The notes beneath the pieces were generated by a model, which made no database searches, was not told where the DNA came from, and worked only from the letters and a program-made list of their open reading frames with translations. Source: Actinomycetes bacterium (GTDB lineage Bacteria > Actinomycetota > Actinomycetes > Actinomycetales > Cellulomonadaceae). Taken from it: a stretch of 5,603 nucleotides of DNA. Positions within the stretch are counted from its first letter, which is position 1; each line of letters starts with the position of its first letter. A program made the translations under genes and the position numbers. The stretch is from the NCBI GenBank assembly GCA_023428465.1, contig JAEYXM010000107.1, forward strand, positions 1-5,603. Direction: 5' to 3'. This document shows, one piece after another, positions 1 through 5,603 of this stretch.

Positions 1-1
1 G

Positions 2-805
2 TGCCGCGGGCTCGGCCTCGACCCCGTCGAGGTCGCGACGGTCCAGGTGGGGCCGGGTGGCGGCCCGGAGGCCGGTGCGCGCACGGCGCGGTACGCGGCG
101 CTTGAGGACGCGGCGGCCCGGCACGGCGCCGCGGCCGTCCTGCTCGGGCACACGCTCGACGACCAGGCCGAGACGGTCCTGCTGGGCCTCGCCCGCGGGT
201 CGGGCGCGCGGTCGCTCGCCGGGATGCCCGCGGCGCGCGGTGTGCTGCGGCGGCCGTTCCTCGGGGTGCGCCGCGCGGCGACCGCGCGTGCGTGCGTCGC
301 TCAGGGCCTCGAGCCGTGGCACGACCCGACGAACCTGCCCGCCGCCCTGTCCGGTGGGCCCGGCGAGGGCGGGAGCGCCGACGACGTCGGCACGGATGCG
401 CCCGACGCCGCCGCACTCCCGCTGCGCAGCCGCCTGCGCGGCGTCATCCCCGAGCTCGAGACCGTCCTCGGCCCCGGCGTGCCCGAGGCGCTGGCCCGCA
501 CGGCCGACCAGCTGCGCGAGGACGCCGAGGTGCTCGACGCGCTCGCGGAGCGGCTCCGCACCGAGGCGACCGGAGCGGACGGGTCGCTCGACGTGGACCT
601 GCTCGCCGCGGCCCCGGCCGCGCTGCGCCGCCGGGCGCTGCGGGCCGCGATCGTGGCGGCCGGCGTCCCGGCGGGCTCGCTCGCCCGGCGCCACGTGATC
701 GCCGTCGACCGGCTCGTCACGGACTGGCGCGGACAGGGCGAGGTAGGCCTTCCGGGCGCGTACACCGCCCGACGATGTGGCAGGCTGACCGTCGCCCCCG
801 GATGA
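2..805 (+). CDS. tilS: tRNA(Ile)-lysidine synthetase TilS, 5'-truncated by the window
   Basis: This enzyme uses ATP and lysine to convert C34 of the CAU anticodon of tRNA-Ile2 to lysidine, so the tRNA reads AUA instead of AUG. It is cytoplasmic. The frame is open from base 2, giving 267 visible residues, so the gene starts upstream. The PP-loop SGGxDS motif is outside the window, and the GTG at 47 is an internal codon, not the start. Visible family hallmarks are [20 protein letters not shown] (codons at about 149-208), [18 protein letters not shown] (311-334) and [13 protein letters not shown] (422-460), followed by the helical region typical of the family. The protein ends with LTVAPG and lacks the extra C-terminal domain of the E. 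coli enzyme, as is usual in actinobacteria. About 20 extra Gly/Ala/Asp-rich residues separate DPTN from the RSRLR motif. hpt follows 54 bases downstream. Confidence 0.93.
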   Translation, partial: CRGLGLDPVEVATVQVGPGGGPEAGARTARYAALEDAAARHGAAAVLLGHTLDDQAETVLLGLARGSGARSLAGMPAARGVLRRPFLGVRRAATARACVAQGLEPWHDPTNLPAALSGGPGEGGSADDVGTDAPDAAALPLRSRLRGVIPELETVLGPGVPEALARTADQLREDAEVLDALAERLRTEATGADGSLDVDLLAAAPAALRRRALRAAIVAAGVPAGSLARRHVIAVDRLVTDWRGQGEVGLPGAYTARRCGRLTVAPG

Positions 806-845
806 CCCCGCCGGGGCAGGCACGGGCAACGGTCCCGCCGACCAC

Positions 846-851
846 GAGGAG
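846..851 (+). promoter_or_regulatory. Ribosome binding site of hpt
   Basis: GAGGAG lies 8 bases before the GTG at 860. This spacing supports the GTG over the in-frame ATG at 875 (23 bases away) and the ATG at 899. Confidence 0.6.
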
Positions 852-859
852 CAGGCGCG

Positions 860-1426
860 GTGGACGCAGCGGACATGGGTGACGACCTCGAGCGGGTGAT
901 GTTCACTCAGCAGCAGCTCGAGGAGCGGCTGACGGAGCTGGCGGCGCAGATCGACGCGGACTACGCGGGCCGCGACCTGCTGCTCGTCGGCGTGCTCAAG
1001 GGCGCCGTCATGGTCATGGCGGACCTGTCCCGCCGCCTGCGCACGCCCATCGAGATGGACTGGATGGCCGTGTCCTCCTACGGCGCGGGGACGTCGTCGT
1101 CGGGCGTCGTGCGCATCCTCAAGGACCTGGACACGGACCTGACCGGCCGCAACGTCCTCATCGTCGAGGACATCATCGACTCCGGCCTGACCCTGTCGTG
1201 GCTGCTGTCCAACCTGCGCACGCGCGGTGCGGCGTCGGTCGAGATCGCGACCCTCCTGCGCAAGCCCGAGGCCGCCAAGGTCGAGGTCGAGGTGCGGTAC
1301 GTGGGCTTCGACATCCCGAGCGAGTTCGTCGTGGGCTACGGCCTGGACTACGCGGAGAAGTACCGCAACCTGCCGTTCGTCGGCACGCTCGCCCCGCACG
1401 TCTACCAGGACTGGTCGGGCGACTGA
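860..1426 (+). CDS. hpt: Hypoxanthine (guanine) phosphoribosyltransferase
   Basis: This purine-salvage enzyme transfers the phosphoribosyl group of PRPP to hypoxanthine or guanine, giving IMP or GMP plus pyrophosphate, in the cytoplasm. At 188 residues it has normal length for the bacterial family. Visible motifs in order are VLKGAV (residues 45-50, the pyrophosphate-binding loop), the flexible-loop segment [11 protein letters not shown] (72-82), the PRPP-binding signature [13 protein letters not shown] (99-111, with the E103-D104 acidic pair and D107), LLRKP with K135 as the likely base-contacting lysine, and [25 protein letters not shown] near the C-terminus. DSGLTLSW, rather than DTGRTL, is typical of actinobacterial members. 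The GTG start is chosen because GAGGAG sits 8 bases upstream; ATG codons at residues 6 and 14 are less well placed. It lies between tilS and ftsH, an arrangement conserved in many Gram-positive bacteria. Confidence 0.95.
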   Translation: MDAADMGDDLERVMFTQQQLEERLTELAAQIDADYAGRDLLLVGVLKGAVMVMADLSRRLRTPIEMDWMAVSSYGAGTSSSGVVRILKDLDTDLTGRNVLIVEDIIDSGLTLSWLLSNLRTRGAASVEIATLLRKPEAAKVEVEVRYVGFDIPSEFVVGYGLDYAEKYRNLPFVGTLAPHVYQDWSGD

Positions 1427-1456
1427 CGCCCTGGGCGAACAGGCCGCGGCTCCGGG

Positions 1457-1486
1457 TTGACCCCGGGGTACCGTGGCGCCTGATCT
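1457..1486 (+). promoter_or_regulatory. Weak candidate promoter for ftsH
   Basis: The 88-base hpt-ftsH gap is the longest non-coding stretch in the window. It contains TTGACC (1457-1462), a good -35 match, but the best hexamer at an 18-base spacing (TGATCT, 1481-1486) is a poor -10. Alternatively, TACCGT at 1469-1474 fits the TANNNT -10 pattern of high-GC actinobacteria, but then no -35 is visible. A start near 1481 would give a leader of about 35 bases including the ribosome binding site. A 10-base palindrome, ACCCCGGGGT (1460-1469), lies in the same place. The two readings cannot both be right, so confidence is low. Confidence 0.25.
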
Positions 1487-1494
1487 GTCCGCCC

Positions 1495-1502
1495 AGAAGG
1501 GA
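1495..1502 (+). promoter_or_regulatory. Ribosome binding site of ftsH
   Basis: AGAAGGGA lies 12 bases before the ATG at 1515. It falls inside the longer reading from the GTG at 1473, so it argues for the ATG as the real start. Confidence 0.55.
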
Positions 1503-1514
1503 CGTCCCTCGCCC

Positions 1515-3545
1515 ATGACTCTCAAGCGCCTTGCCCGCGGTCCGGCGGTCTGGATCGTCCTCGCGGTGCTGATCCTGTGGTTCGGGGCGTCGGCGTTCAT
1601 GTCGTCCGGGATCCGGCGCATCGACACGTCCGAGGGAATGGCCCTGCTCGCGGGTGACACCGTGGAGCAGGCCAAGGTCGTCGACGGTCAGCAGCGCGTG
1701 GACCTGGTCCTCACCGAGGACTACGACGACAAGGGCACGCGCGTGCAGTTCTACTACGTCCAGCCGCAGGGCCCGGCGGTGGTGGACGCGATCACGGCGA
1801 ACGAGGACATCGAGAGCTGGAACAACGAGGTCCCGCAGACGTCCTGGTGGGCGAGCCTGCTCGGTCTCGTCCTGCCGTTCGTCATCATCATCGGCCTGTT
1901 CTGGTTCCTCATGTCCCGCATGCAGGGCGGCGGCTCGCGCGTCATGCAGTTCGGCAAGTCGCGCGCCAAGCTCGTCAGCAAGGAGAACCCGCAGGTCACG
2001 TTCGCCGACGTCGCGGGCGTGGACGAGGCGGTGGAGGAGCTCCAGGAGATCAAGGAGTTCCTGGCGGACCCGGGCAAGTTCCAGGCCGTCGGCGCGAAGA
2101 TCCCCAAGGGCGTGCTCCTGTACGGCCAGCCCGGCACGGGCAAGACGCTCCTGGCGCGCGCGGTCGCCGGTGAGGCCGGCGTGCCCTTCTACTCGATCTC
2201 CGGCTCGGACTTCGTGGAGATGTTCGTCGGCGTCGGCGCCTCGCGTGTGCGCGACCTGTTCGAGCAGGCCAAGCAGAACGCGCCCGCGATCATCTTCGTC
2301 GACGAGATCGACGCCGTCGGCCGCCACCGCGGTGCGGGCCTGGGTGGCGGGCACGACGAGCGCGAGCAGACGCTCAACCAGATGCTCGTCGAGATGGACG
2401 GCTTCGACGTCAACGCGAACGTCATCCTGATCGCCGCCACGAACCGCCCCGACATCCTCGACCCGGCCCTGCTGCGGCCCGGGCGCTTCGACCGGCAGAT
2501 CTCCGTCGACGCACCGGACCTGCGCGGTCGCGAGCGCATCCTCACGGTGCACGGCAAGGGCAAGCCGCTGGCGCCCGACGTCGACCTGCACGCGGTCGCC
2601 AAGCGCACCCCGGGCTTCACGGGTGCGGACCTGGCGAACGTCCTCAACGAGGCCGCGCTGCTCACCGCGCGCACCGGCGGGCAGCTCGTGACCAACCACC
2701 ACCTCGACGAGGCGATCGACCGCGTCATCGCCGGCCCGCAGAAGCGGACCCGGCTGATGAACGACAAGGAGAAGAAGATCACCGCGTACCACGAGGGCGG
2801 TCACGCGCTCGTGGCGGCCGCGCTGCGGTACACGGACCCGGTCACGAAGGTGACGATCCTGCCGCGCGGCCGGGCCCTCGGCTACACGATGGTCATGCCG
2901 TCGGAGGACAAGTACTCCACGACGCGCAACGAGCTCATGGACCAGCTCGCGTACGCCATGGGCGGCCGCGTCGCGGAGGAGATCGTCTTCCACGACCCGA
3001 CGACGGGCGCCTCGAACGACATCGAGAAGGCCACGGCGGTCGCCCGCAAGATGGTCACCGAGTACGGCATGAGCGAGAAGGTCGGCGCGGTCCGCGTGGG
3101 CCAGGCCGGCGGCGAGGTGTTCCTCGGTCGGGACATGGGCCACACGCGCGACTTCTCCGAGCAGGTCGCCGCGGTCGTCGACGCCGAGGTGCGCCGCCTG
3201 GTGGACGACGCGCACGACGAGGCGTGGGAGATCCTCAACACCTACCGTGACGTGCTGGACTCGCTGGTCACCGAGCTCCTCGAGCGGGAGACGCTGAACC
3301 AGGCCGAGCTCGCCGAGGTCTTCGCGCCGGTGGTCAAGCGCGAACCGCGCGAGGTGTGGCTGTCGAGCCCGGACCGCCCGGTCTCGGAGCTCCCGCCCGT
3401 GCGCACCCCGGCGGAGAAGGCACGCGGCAACGGCGAGGCCGAGGTGCCGCAGGACGAGGCGGCGGCGGCCAAGCCGGAGCACCCGGCCGGCCCGGTGGGC
3501 GAGGTCCCGCCGTCGGGGACCGTCGACCCGGGGCGGCTGGGCTGA
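1515..3545 (+). CDS. ftsH: ATP-dependent zinc metalloprotease FtsH
   Basis: This membrane-anchored hexameric AAA+ protease unfolds and degrades damaged membrane proteins and short-lived regulators. It has 676 residues from the ATG at 1515; an in-frame GTG at 1473 would add 14 residues that look like leader sequence. Order of domains: TM1 about residues 11-30, extracytoplasmic segment 31-111, TM2 about 112-133, then the cytoplasmic AAA+ module. That module has Walker A GQPGTGKT (204-211), pore loop MFVGVG (236-241), Walker B IIFVDEID (259-266) and the second region of homology ending LRPGRFDR with arginine fingers R321 and R324. The protease domain has HEGGH (H426, E427, H430), and D502 in [10 protein letters not shown] is the likely third zinc ligand. 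Residues from about 608 form a Pro/Glu/Ala-rich, probably disordered tail, common in actinobacterial FtsH. One oddity is Gln205 in Walker A, where most members have Pro. Its stop codon shares one base with the folE start. Confidence 0.97.
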   Translation: MTLKRLARGPAVWIVLAVLILWFGASAFMSSGIRRIDTSEGMALLAGDTVEQAKVVDGQQRVDLVLTEDYDDKGTRVQFYYVQPQGPAVVDAITANEDIESWNNEVPQTSWWASLLGLVLPFVIIIGLFWFLMSRMQGGGSRVMQFGKSRAKLVSKENPQVTFADVAGVDEAVEELQEIKEFLADPGKFQAVGAKIPKGVLLYGQPGTGKTLLARAVAGEAGVPFYSISGSDFVEMFVGVGASRVRDLFEQAKQNAPAIIFVDEIDAVGRHRGAGLGGGHDEREQTLNQMLVEMDGFDVNANVILIAATNRPDILDPALLRPGRFDRQISVDAPDLRGRERILTVHGKGKPLAPDVDLHAVAKRTPGFTGADLANVLNEAALLTARTGGQLVTNHHLDEAIDRVIAGPQKRTRLMNDKEKKITAYHEGGHALVAAALRYTDPVTKVTILPRGRALGYTMVMPSEDKYSTTRNELMDQLAYAMGGRVAEEIVFHDPTTGASNDIEKATAVARKMVTEYGMSEKVGAVRVGQAGGEVFLGRDMGHTRDFSEQVAAVVDAEVRRLVDDAHDEAWEILNTYRDVLDSLVTELLERETLNQAELAEVFAPVVKREPREVWLSSPDRPVSELPPVRTPAEKARGNGEAEVPQDEAAAAKPEHPAGPVGEVPPSGTVDPGRLG

Positions 3546-4174
3546 TGTCGGACCTCCCGGAGGACGTGCCGCTGCCCGGCGAGGAGGACCCCGCCGCGCA
3601 GCCCGAGCCCCGCTACGACCAGGCGCGCGCCGAGGCCGCGGTCCGCGAGCTGCTGCTCGCCGTCGGCGAGGACCCGGACCGCGACGGACTGCGGGACACC
3701 CCGGCGCGGGTGGCCCGGGCGTACGCGGAGACGTTCGCGGGGCTGTACGCCGACCCGCGCGAGGTCCTGTCGACCACGTTCGACCTGGGCCACGAGGAGA
3801 TGATCCTGGTCAAGGACATCGCCGTGTACTCCACGTGCGAGCACCACCTGGTCCCGTTCCACGGGGTCGCGCACGTGGCGTACATCCCGGGCTCGGACGG
3901 CCGGATCACGGGGCTGTCGAAGATCGCCCGCCTCGTCGACCTGTACGCCCGCCGCCCGCAGGTGCAGGAGCGCCTGACGTCGCAGATCGCGGACACCCTC
4001 GTCGAGGTGCTGCACCCCGGCGGGGTGCTCGTGGTCGTCGAGTGCGAGCACCTGTGCATGTCGATGCGCGGGGTCCGCAAGCCGGGGTCGCGGACGGTGA
4101 CGTCCGCGGTGCGCGGGCAGCTCCGCAACCCTGCGACGCGGGCCGAGGCGATGAGCCTGATCCTCGGTCGGTGA
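3545..4174 (+). CDS. folE: GTP cyclohydrolase I
   Basis: This enzyme opens the guanine ring of GTP and forms 7,8-dihydroneopterin triphosphate plus formate, the first committed step of tetrahydrofolate synthesis. It is normally a homodecamer in the cytoplasm. The protein has 209 residues. Visible motifs are [14 protein letters not shown] (47-60), [12 protein letters not shown] (96-107), [20 protein letters not shown] (123-142), LTSQIAD (144-150) and [12 protein letters not shown] (165-176). C98, H101 and C171 match the zinc ligands of the family; H100 and H169 match its catalytic histidines. The first 20 or so residues are acidic and Pro-rich, a variable N-terminal arm. The ATG start overlaps the ftsH stop as TGATG, and no strong Shine-Dalgarno is visible, so translation is probably coupled to ftsH. 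In-frame sequence upstream to 3356 is open but lies within ftsH and is not family-like. Confidence 0.96.
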   Translation: MSDLPEDVPLPGEEDPAAQPEPRYDQARAEAAVRELLLAVGEDPDRDGLRDTPARVARAYAETFAGLYADPREVLSTTFDLGHEEMILVKDIAVYSTCEHHLVPFHGVAHVAYIPGSDGRITGLSKIARLVDLYARRPQVQERLTSQIADTLVEVLHPGGVLVVVECEHLCMSMRGVRKPGSRTVTSAVRGQLRNPATRAEAMSLILGR

Positions 4175-4175
4175 C

Positions 4176-5045
4176 ATGCACCACCCCGCCCCCCTCCCGC
4201 CCCGGCTGACAGTCCTGGACCGGACGCTCGTCATGGGTGTCGTCAACGTCACCCCGGACTCCTTCAGCGACGGTGGCCGGTGGTTCGACCCGGACGCCGC
4301 CGTCGCCCACGGCCTCGAGCTGCTCGCGCAGGGCGCGGACCTGCTCGACGTCGGTGGTGAGTCGACGCGGCCCGGCGCGGCACGCGTGCCGGTCGAGGAG
4401 GAGCTGCGCCGCGTCGTGCCGGTCGTGCGGACCCTCGCTGCCGAGGGCGCCGTCGTGAGCGTGGACACGACCCGGCCGGAGGTCGCCGCGGACGCGGTCG
4501 GGGCCGGCGCCGTCGTCGTCAACGACGTGAGCGGCGGGCTGGCCGACGCCGCGATGCGCTCGGTGGTCGCGGAGACGGGCGTGGTCTACGTGGCCATGCA
4601 CTGGCGCGGGCACGCCGACGTCATGGACTCCCTCGCGGTGTACGAGGACGTCGTGACGGACGTGCGCGACGAGCTCGCCCGCCGCGTCGAGGAGCTCGTG
4701 GCGGCCGGCGTCCGGCCGGAGCAGGTGGTCCTGGACCCCGGGCTCGGGTTCGCCAAGCCGGGATCGGACAACTGGCCCCTCCTCGCGCACCTGGACGTGC
4801 TCGCCGCGCTGGGCCGGCCACTGCTCGTGGGAGCCTCGCGCAAGCGCTTCCTCGGTCACCTGCTGGCCGGGCCGGACGGCGTCCCGGTGCCGCCACAGGA
4901 GCGCGACCGGGCGACCGCGGCGGTGAGCGCCCTGTGTGCGGCGTCCCGCGTGTGGTGCGTGAGGGTGCACGATGTGCCTGGGTCCGCCGACGCCGTCCGG
5001 GTGGGGAACGCCTGGGCGGCTGCGCGAGGGGCCGACCACAGATGA
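4176..5045 (+). CDS. folP: Dihydropteroate synthase
   Basis: This enzyme condenses 6-hydroxymethyl-7,8-dihydropterin pyrophosphate with p-aminobenzoate to give 7,8-dihydropteroate; it is the sulfonamide target and folds as a TIM barrel. The protein has 289 residues, normal for the family. Motifs run along the barrel strands in the expected order: NVTPDSFSDGG (24-34), GGESTRPGA (60-68), SVDT (95-98), NDVSGG (116-121), MHWRG (141-145), DPGLGFAK (187-194), GASRKRFLG (219-227, with the K223 and S221 region that contacts substrate) and RVHDV (263-267). No key motif is missing, so it looks functional. I see no insertion of the kind known to cause sulfonamide resistance, though single changes cannot be judged. 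The ATG is one base after the folE stop, suggesting coupled translation. The first 10 residues are Pro/His-rich and outside the core. Confidence 0.96.
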   Translation: MHHPAPLPPRLTVLDRTLVMGVVNVTPDSFSDGGRWFDPDAAVAHGLELLAQGADLLDVGGESTRPGAARVPVEEELRRVVPVVRTLAAEGAVVSVDTTRPEVAADAVGAGAVVVNDVSGGLADAAMRSVVAETGVVYVAMHWRGHADVMDSLAVYEDVVTDVRDELARRVEELVAAGVRPEQVVLDPGLGFAKPGSDNWPLLAHLDVLAALGRPLLVGASRKRFLGHLLAGPDGVPVPPQERDRATAAVSALCAASRVWCVRVHDVPGSADAVRVGNAWAAARGADHR

Positions 5046-5046
5046 C

Positions 5047-5051
5047 GGAGG
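5047..5051 (+). promoter_or_regulatory. Ribosome binding site of folB
   Basis: GGAGG lies just after the folP stop and 5 bases before the GTG at 5057. It decides for GTG 5057 over the ATG at 5042, which overlaps the folP stop as ATGA and would place this motif inside the coding region. Confidence 0.6.
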
Positions 5052-5056
5052 GGACA

Positions 5057-5603
5057 GTGCCAGAGACCACGGACCAGCCCGCGGACAGGATCCGCCTGAT
5101 GGGCCTGACGGCGACCGGGCACCACGGCGTCTTCGAGCACGAGCGCCGGGACGGGCAGCGGTTCGTCGCCGACGTCGTCGTGCACCTGGACACCCGGACG
5201 GCGGCCGAGTCGGACCGTCTGGACCGCACGGTGGACTACGGCGCCCTCGCCGAAGACGTCGTCGCGGTGCTCGCCGGGCCGCCGGTGGACCTGCTGGAGA
5301 CCCTGGCGGAGCGCATCGCGTCGGTGGCGCTCGAGCGGCCCTCGGTCACTGCCGTCGACGTCGCCGTGCACAAGCCCCAGGCGCCGATCCCGGTGCCGTT
5401 CGACGACGTCGTGCTCGAGATCCACCGCGACCGGCGCCACGCCCCGGTCGTGTCGCGCCGTGCACTGCGCCGCGCTGCCGAGGCGGCTGCCGCGGCAGCC
5501 GCCGCTGCGCAGGCTGCCGACGAGGCCGGTGCGGAGGCCGGTGCGGACGCGAGCGCGCCCGTGGCGGTCGAGTCCGCGGCGGGGACGCTGCAGTCGTCGG
5601 TCC
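5057..5603 (+). CDS. folB: Dihydroneopterin aldolase FolB with Ala-rich C-terminal extension, 3'-truncated by the window; possible FolB-FolK fusion
   Basis: FolB cleaves 7,8-dihydroneopterin to 6-hydroxymethyl-7,8-dihydropterin and glycolaldehyde, between the FolE and FolK/FolP steps. 182 residues are visible and no stop occurs before the window end. The aldolase domain covers about residues 11-124: GHHGVFEHERRDGQRF (21-36, E29), TVDYG (58-62, Y61), LLETLAERIA (79-88, E81) and VHKPQAPI (104-111, K106). E29, Y61, E81 and K106 line up with the active-site residues of the S. aureus enzyme. The family usually ends soon after EIHR (121-124). Here the frame continues with a basic stretch (RRHAPVVSRRALRR), nine consecutive alanines (143-151) and a repeated EAGA unit. 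This could be a linker to a fused FolK domain or just a long disordered tail. The GTG start is chosen by its GGAGG; an ATG at 5042 would add five residues. Confidence 0.92.
   Translation, partial: MPETTDQPADRIRLMGLTATGHHGVFEHERRDGQRFVADVVVHLDTRTAAESDRLDRTVDYGALAEDVVAVLAGPPVDLLETLAERIASVALERPSVTAVDVAVHKPQAPIPVPFDDVVLEIHRDRRHAPVVSRRALRRAAEAAAAAAAAAQAADEAGAEAGADASAPVAVESAAGTLQSSV
5482..5503. repeat. Perfect 22-base palindrome inside the folB extension
   Basis: Eleven bases on each side of the 5492/5493 axis are exactly complementary; the centre is CCGCGG. It overlaps the codons of the alanine run (residues 143-148 and flanks). It has no loop, so it could act as a DNA dyad or extrude as a cruciform more readily than form an mRNA hairpin. 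Alanine codons (GCN) in a GC-rich genome produce such symmetry easily, so function is uncertain. Confidence 0.75.
5522..5545 (+). repeat. Two exact tandem copies of a 12-base unit
   Basis: GAGGCCGGTGCG occurs at 5522-5533 and again at 5534-5545, in frame, encoding EAGA twice (FolB residues 156-163). The exact DNA identity, including synonymous positions, suggests a recent duplication in a flexible linker. Confidence 0.8.

Noticed and set aside
47..805. GTG at 47 as the start of a complete gene
   Set aside because: The frame is open back to base 2, TilS needs an N-terminal PP-loop that is absent from this part, and no ribosome binding site precedes it.
806..816. Short CCCC/GGGG hairpin right after the tilS stop
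   Set aside because: The stem is only 4 base pairs with a 3-base loop and there is no T-run, so a terminator is not supported.
1427..1437. Inverted repeat CGCCC-T-GGGCG after the hpt stop
   Set aside because: The one-base centre is too tight for an RNA hairpin loop and no T-run follows, so it was not called a terminator.
1473..1514. In-frame GTG at 1473 as an upstream ftsH start
   Set aside because: It would place the ribosome binding site inside the coding region and add 14 residues unlike the FtsH N-terminus, which normally begins shortly before TM1.
1173..3482. Long open frame on the minus strand (769 codons) opposite hpt and ftsH
   Set aside because: It is the antisense shadow of strongly conserved hpt and ftsH. 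It is Arg/Leu/Val/Asp-rich with no recognisable domain, and long antisense frames are expected at this GC content.
3242..4522. Minus-strand open frame of 426 codons across the ftsH end, folE and folP
   Set aside because: It crosses three well-supported genes on the other strand, has low-complexity Ser/Thr/Arg-rich composition and shows no family motif.
3906..5039. Minus-strand open frame of 377 codons opposite folE and folP
   Set aside because: It is opposite two conserved genes, its composition is dominated by Arg, Gly, His and Ala, and no domain is visible.

Overview
The window is very GC-rich, with almost every third codon position G or C. It carries six genes, all on the + strand and tightly packed. 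The protein sequences (an actinobacterial type of hypoxanthine phosphoribosyltransferase and of FtsH, and a TilS without the extra C-terminal domain of the E. coli enzyme) and the gene order tilS-hpt-ftsH-folE-folP-folB point to a high-GC actinomycete. Micrococcales, perhaps a Cellulomonas relative, fits best. This placement is a judgement from family knowledge, not a database match.

Layout. Positions 2-805 hold the 3' part of tilS (tRNA-Ile lysidine synthetase); its ATP-binding N-terminus lies before the window. After a 54-base gap comes hpt (860-1426, purine salvage). The largest gap, 88 bases (1427-1514), precedes ftsH (1515-3545, membrane AAA+ zinc protease) and may hold a weak promoter. 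Then folE (3545-4174, GTP cyclohydrolase I), folP (4176-5045, dihydropteroate synthase) and folB (5057 to beyond the window end, dihydroneopterin aldolase) follow with junctions of 1-base overlap, 1-base gap and 11-base gap. This is a classic translationally coupled operon. No RNA gene, mobile element, CRISPR array or convincing terminator was seen.

How the genes work together. folE, folP and folB supply three steps of tetrahydrofolate synthesis: GTP to dihydroneopterin triphosphate, dihydroneopterin to the hydroxymethyl pterin, and coupling of the activated pterin to p-aminobenzoate. The pyrophosphokinase step (FolK) is not complete in the window. It may be fused to FolB, because the folB frame stays open past the end of the aldolase domain through an Ala/Glu/Gly linker. 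tilS-hpt-ftsH is a widely conserved housekeeping neighbourhood in Gram-positive bacteria.

This is essentially a core housekeeping region. I found no strong candidate for a new biological system. The most notable points are the FolB C-terminal extension, a perfect 22-base palindrome and a 12-base tandem repeat inside it, and a patch of rare codons at the end of tilS that may hide an hpt promoter.
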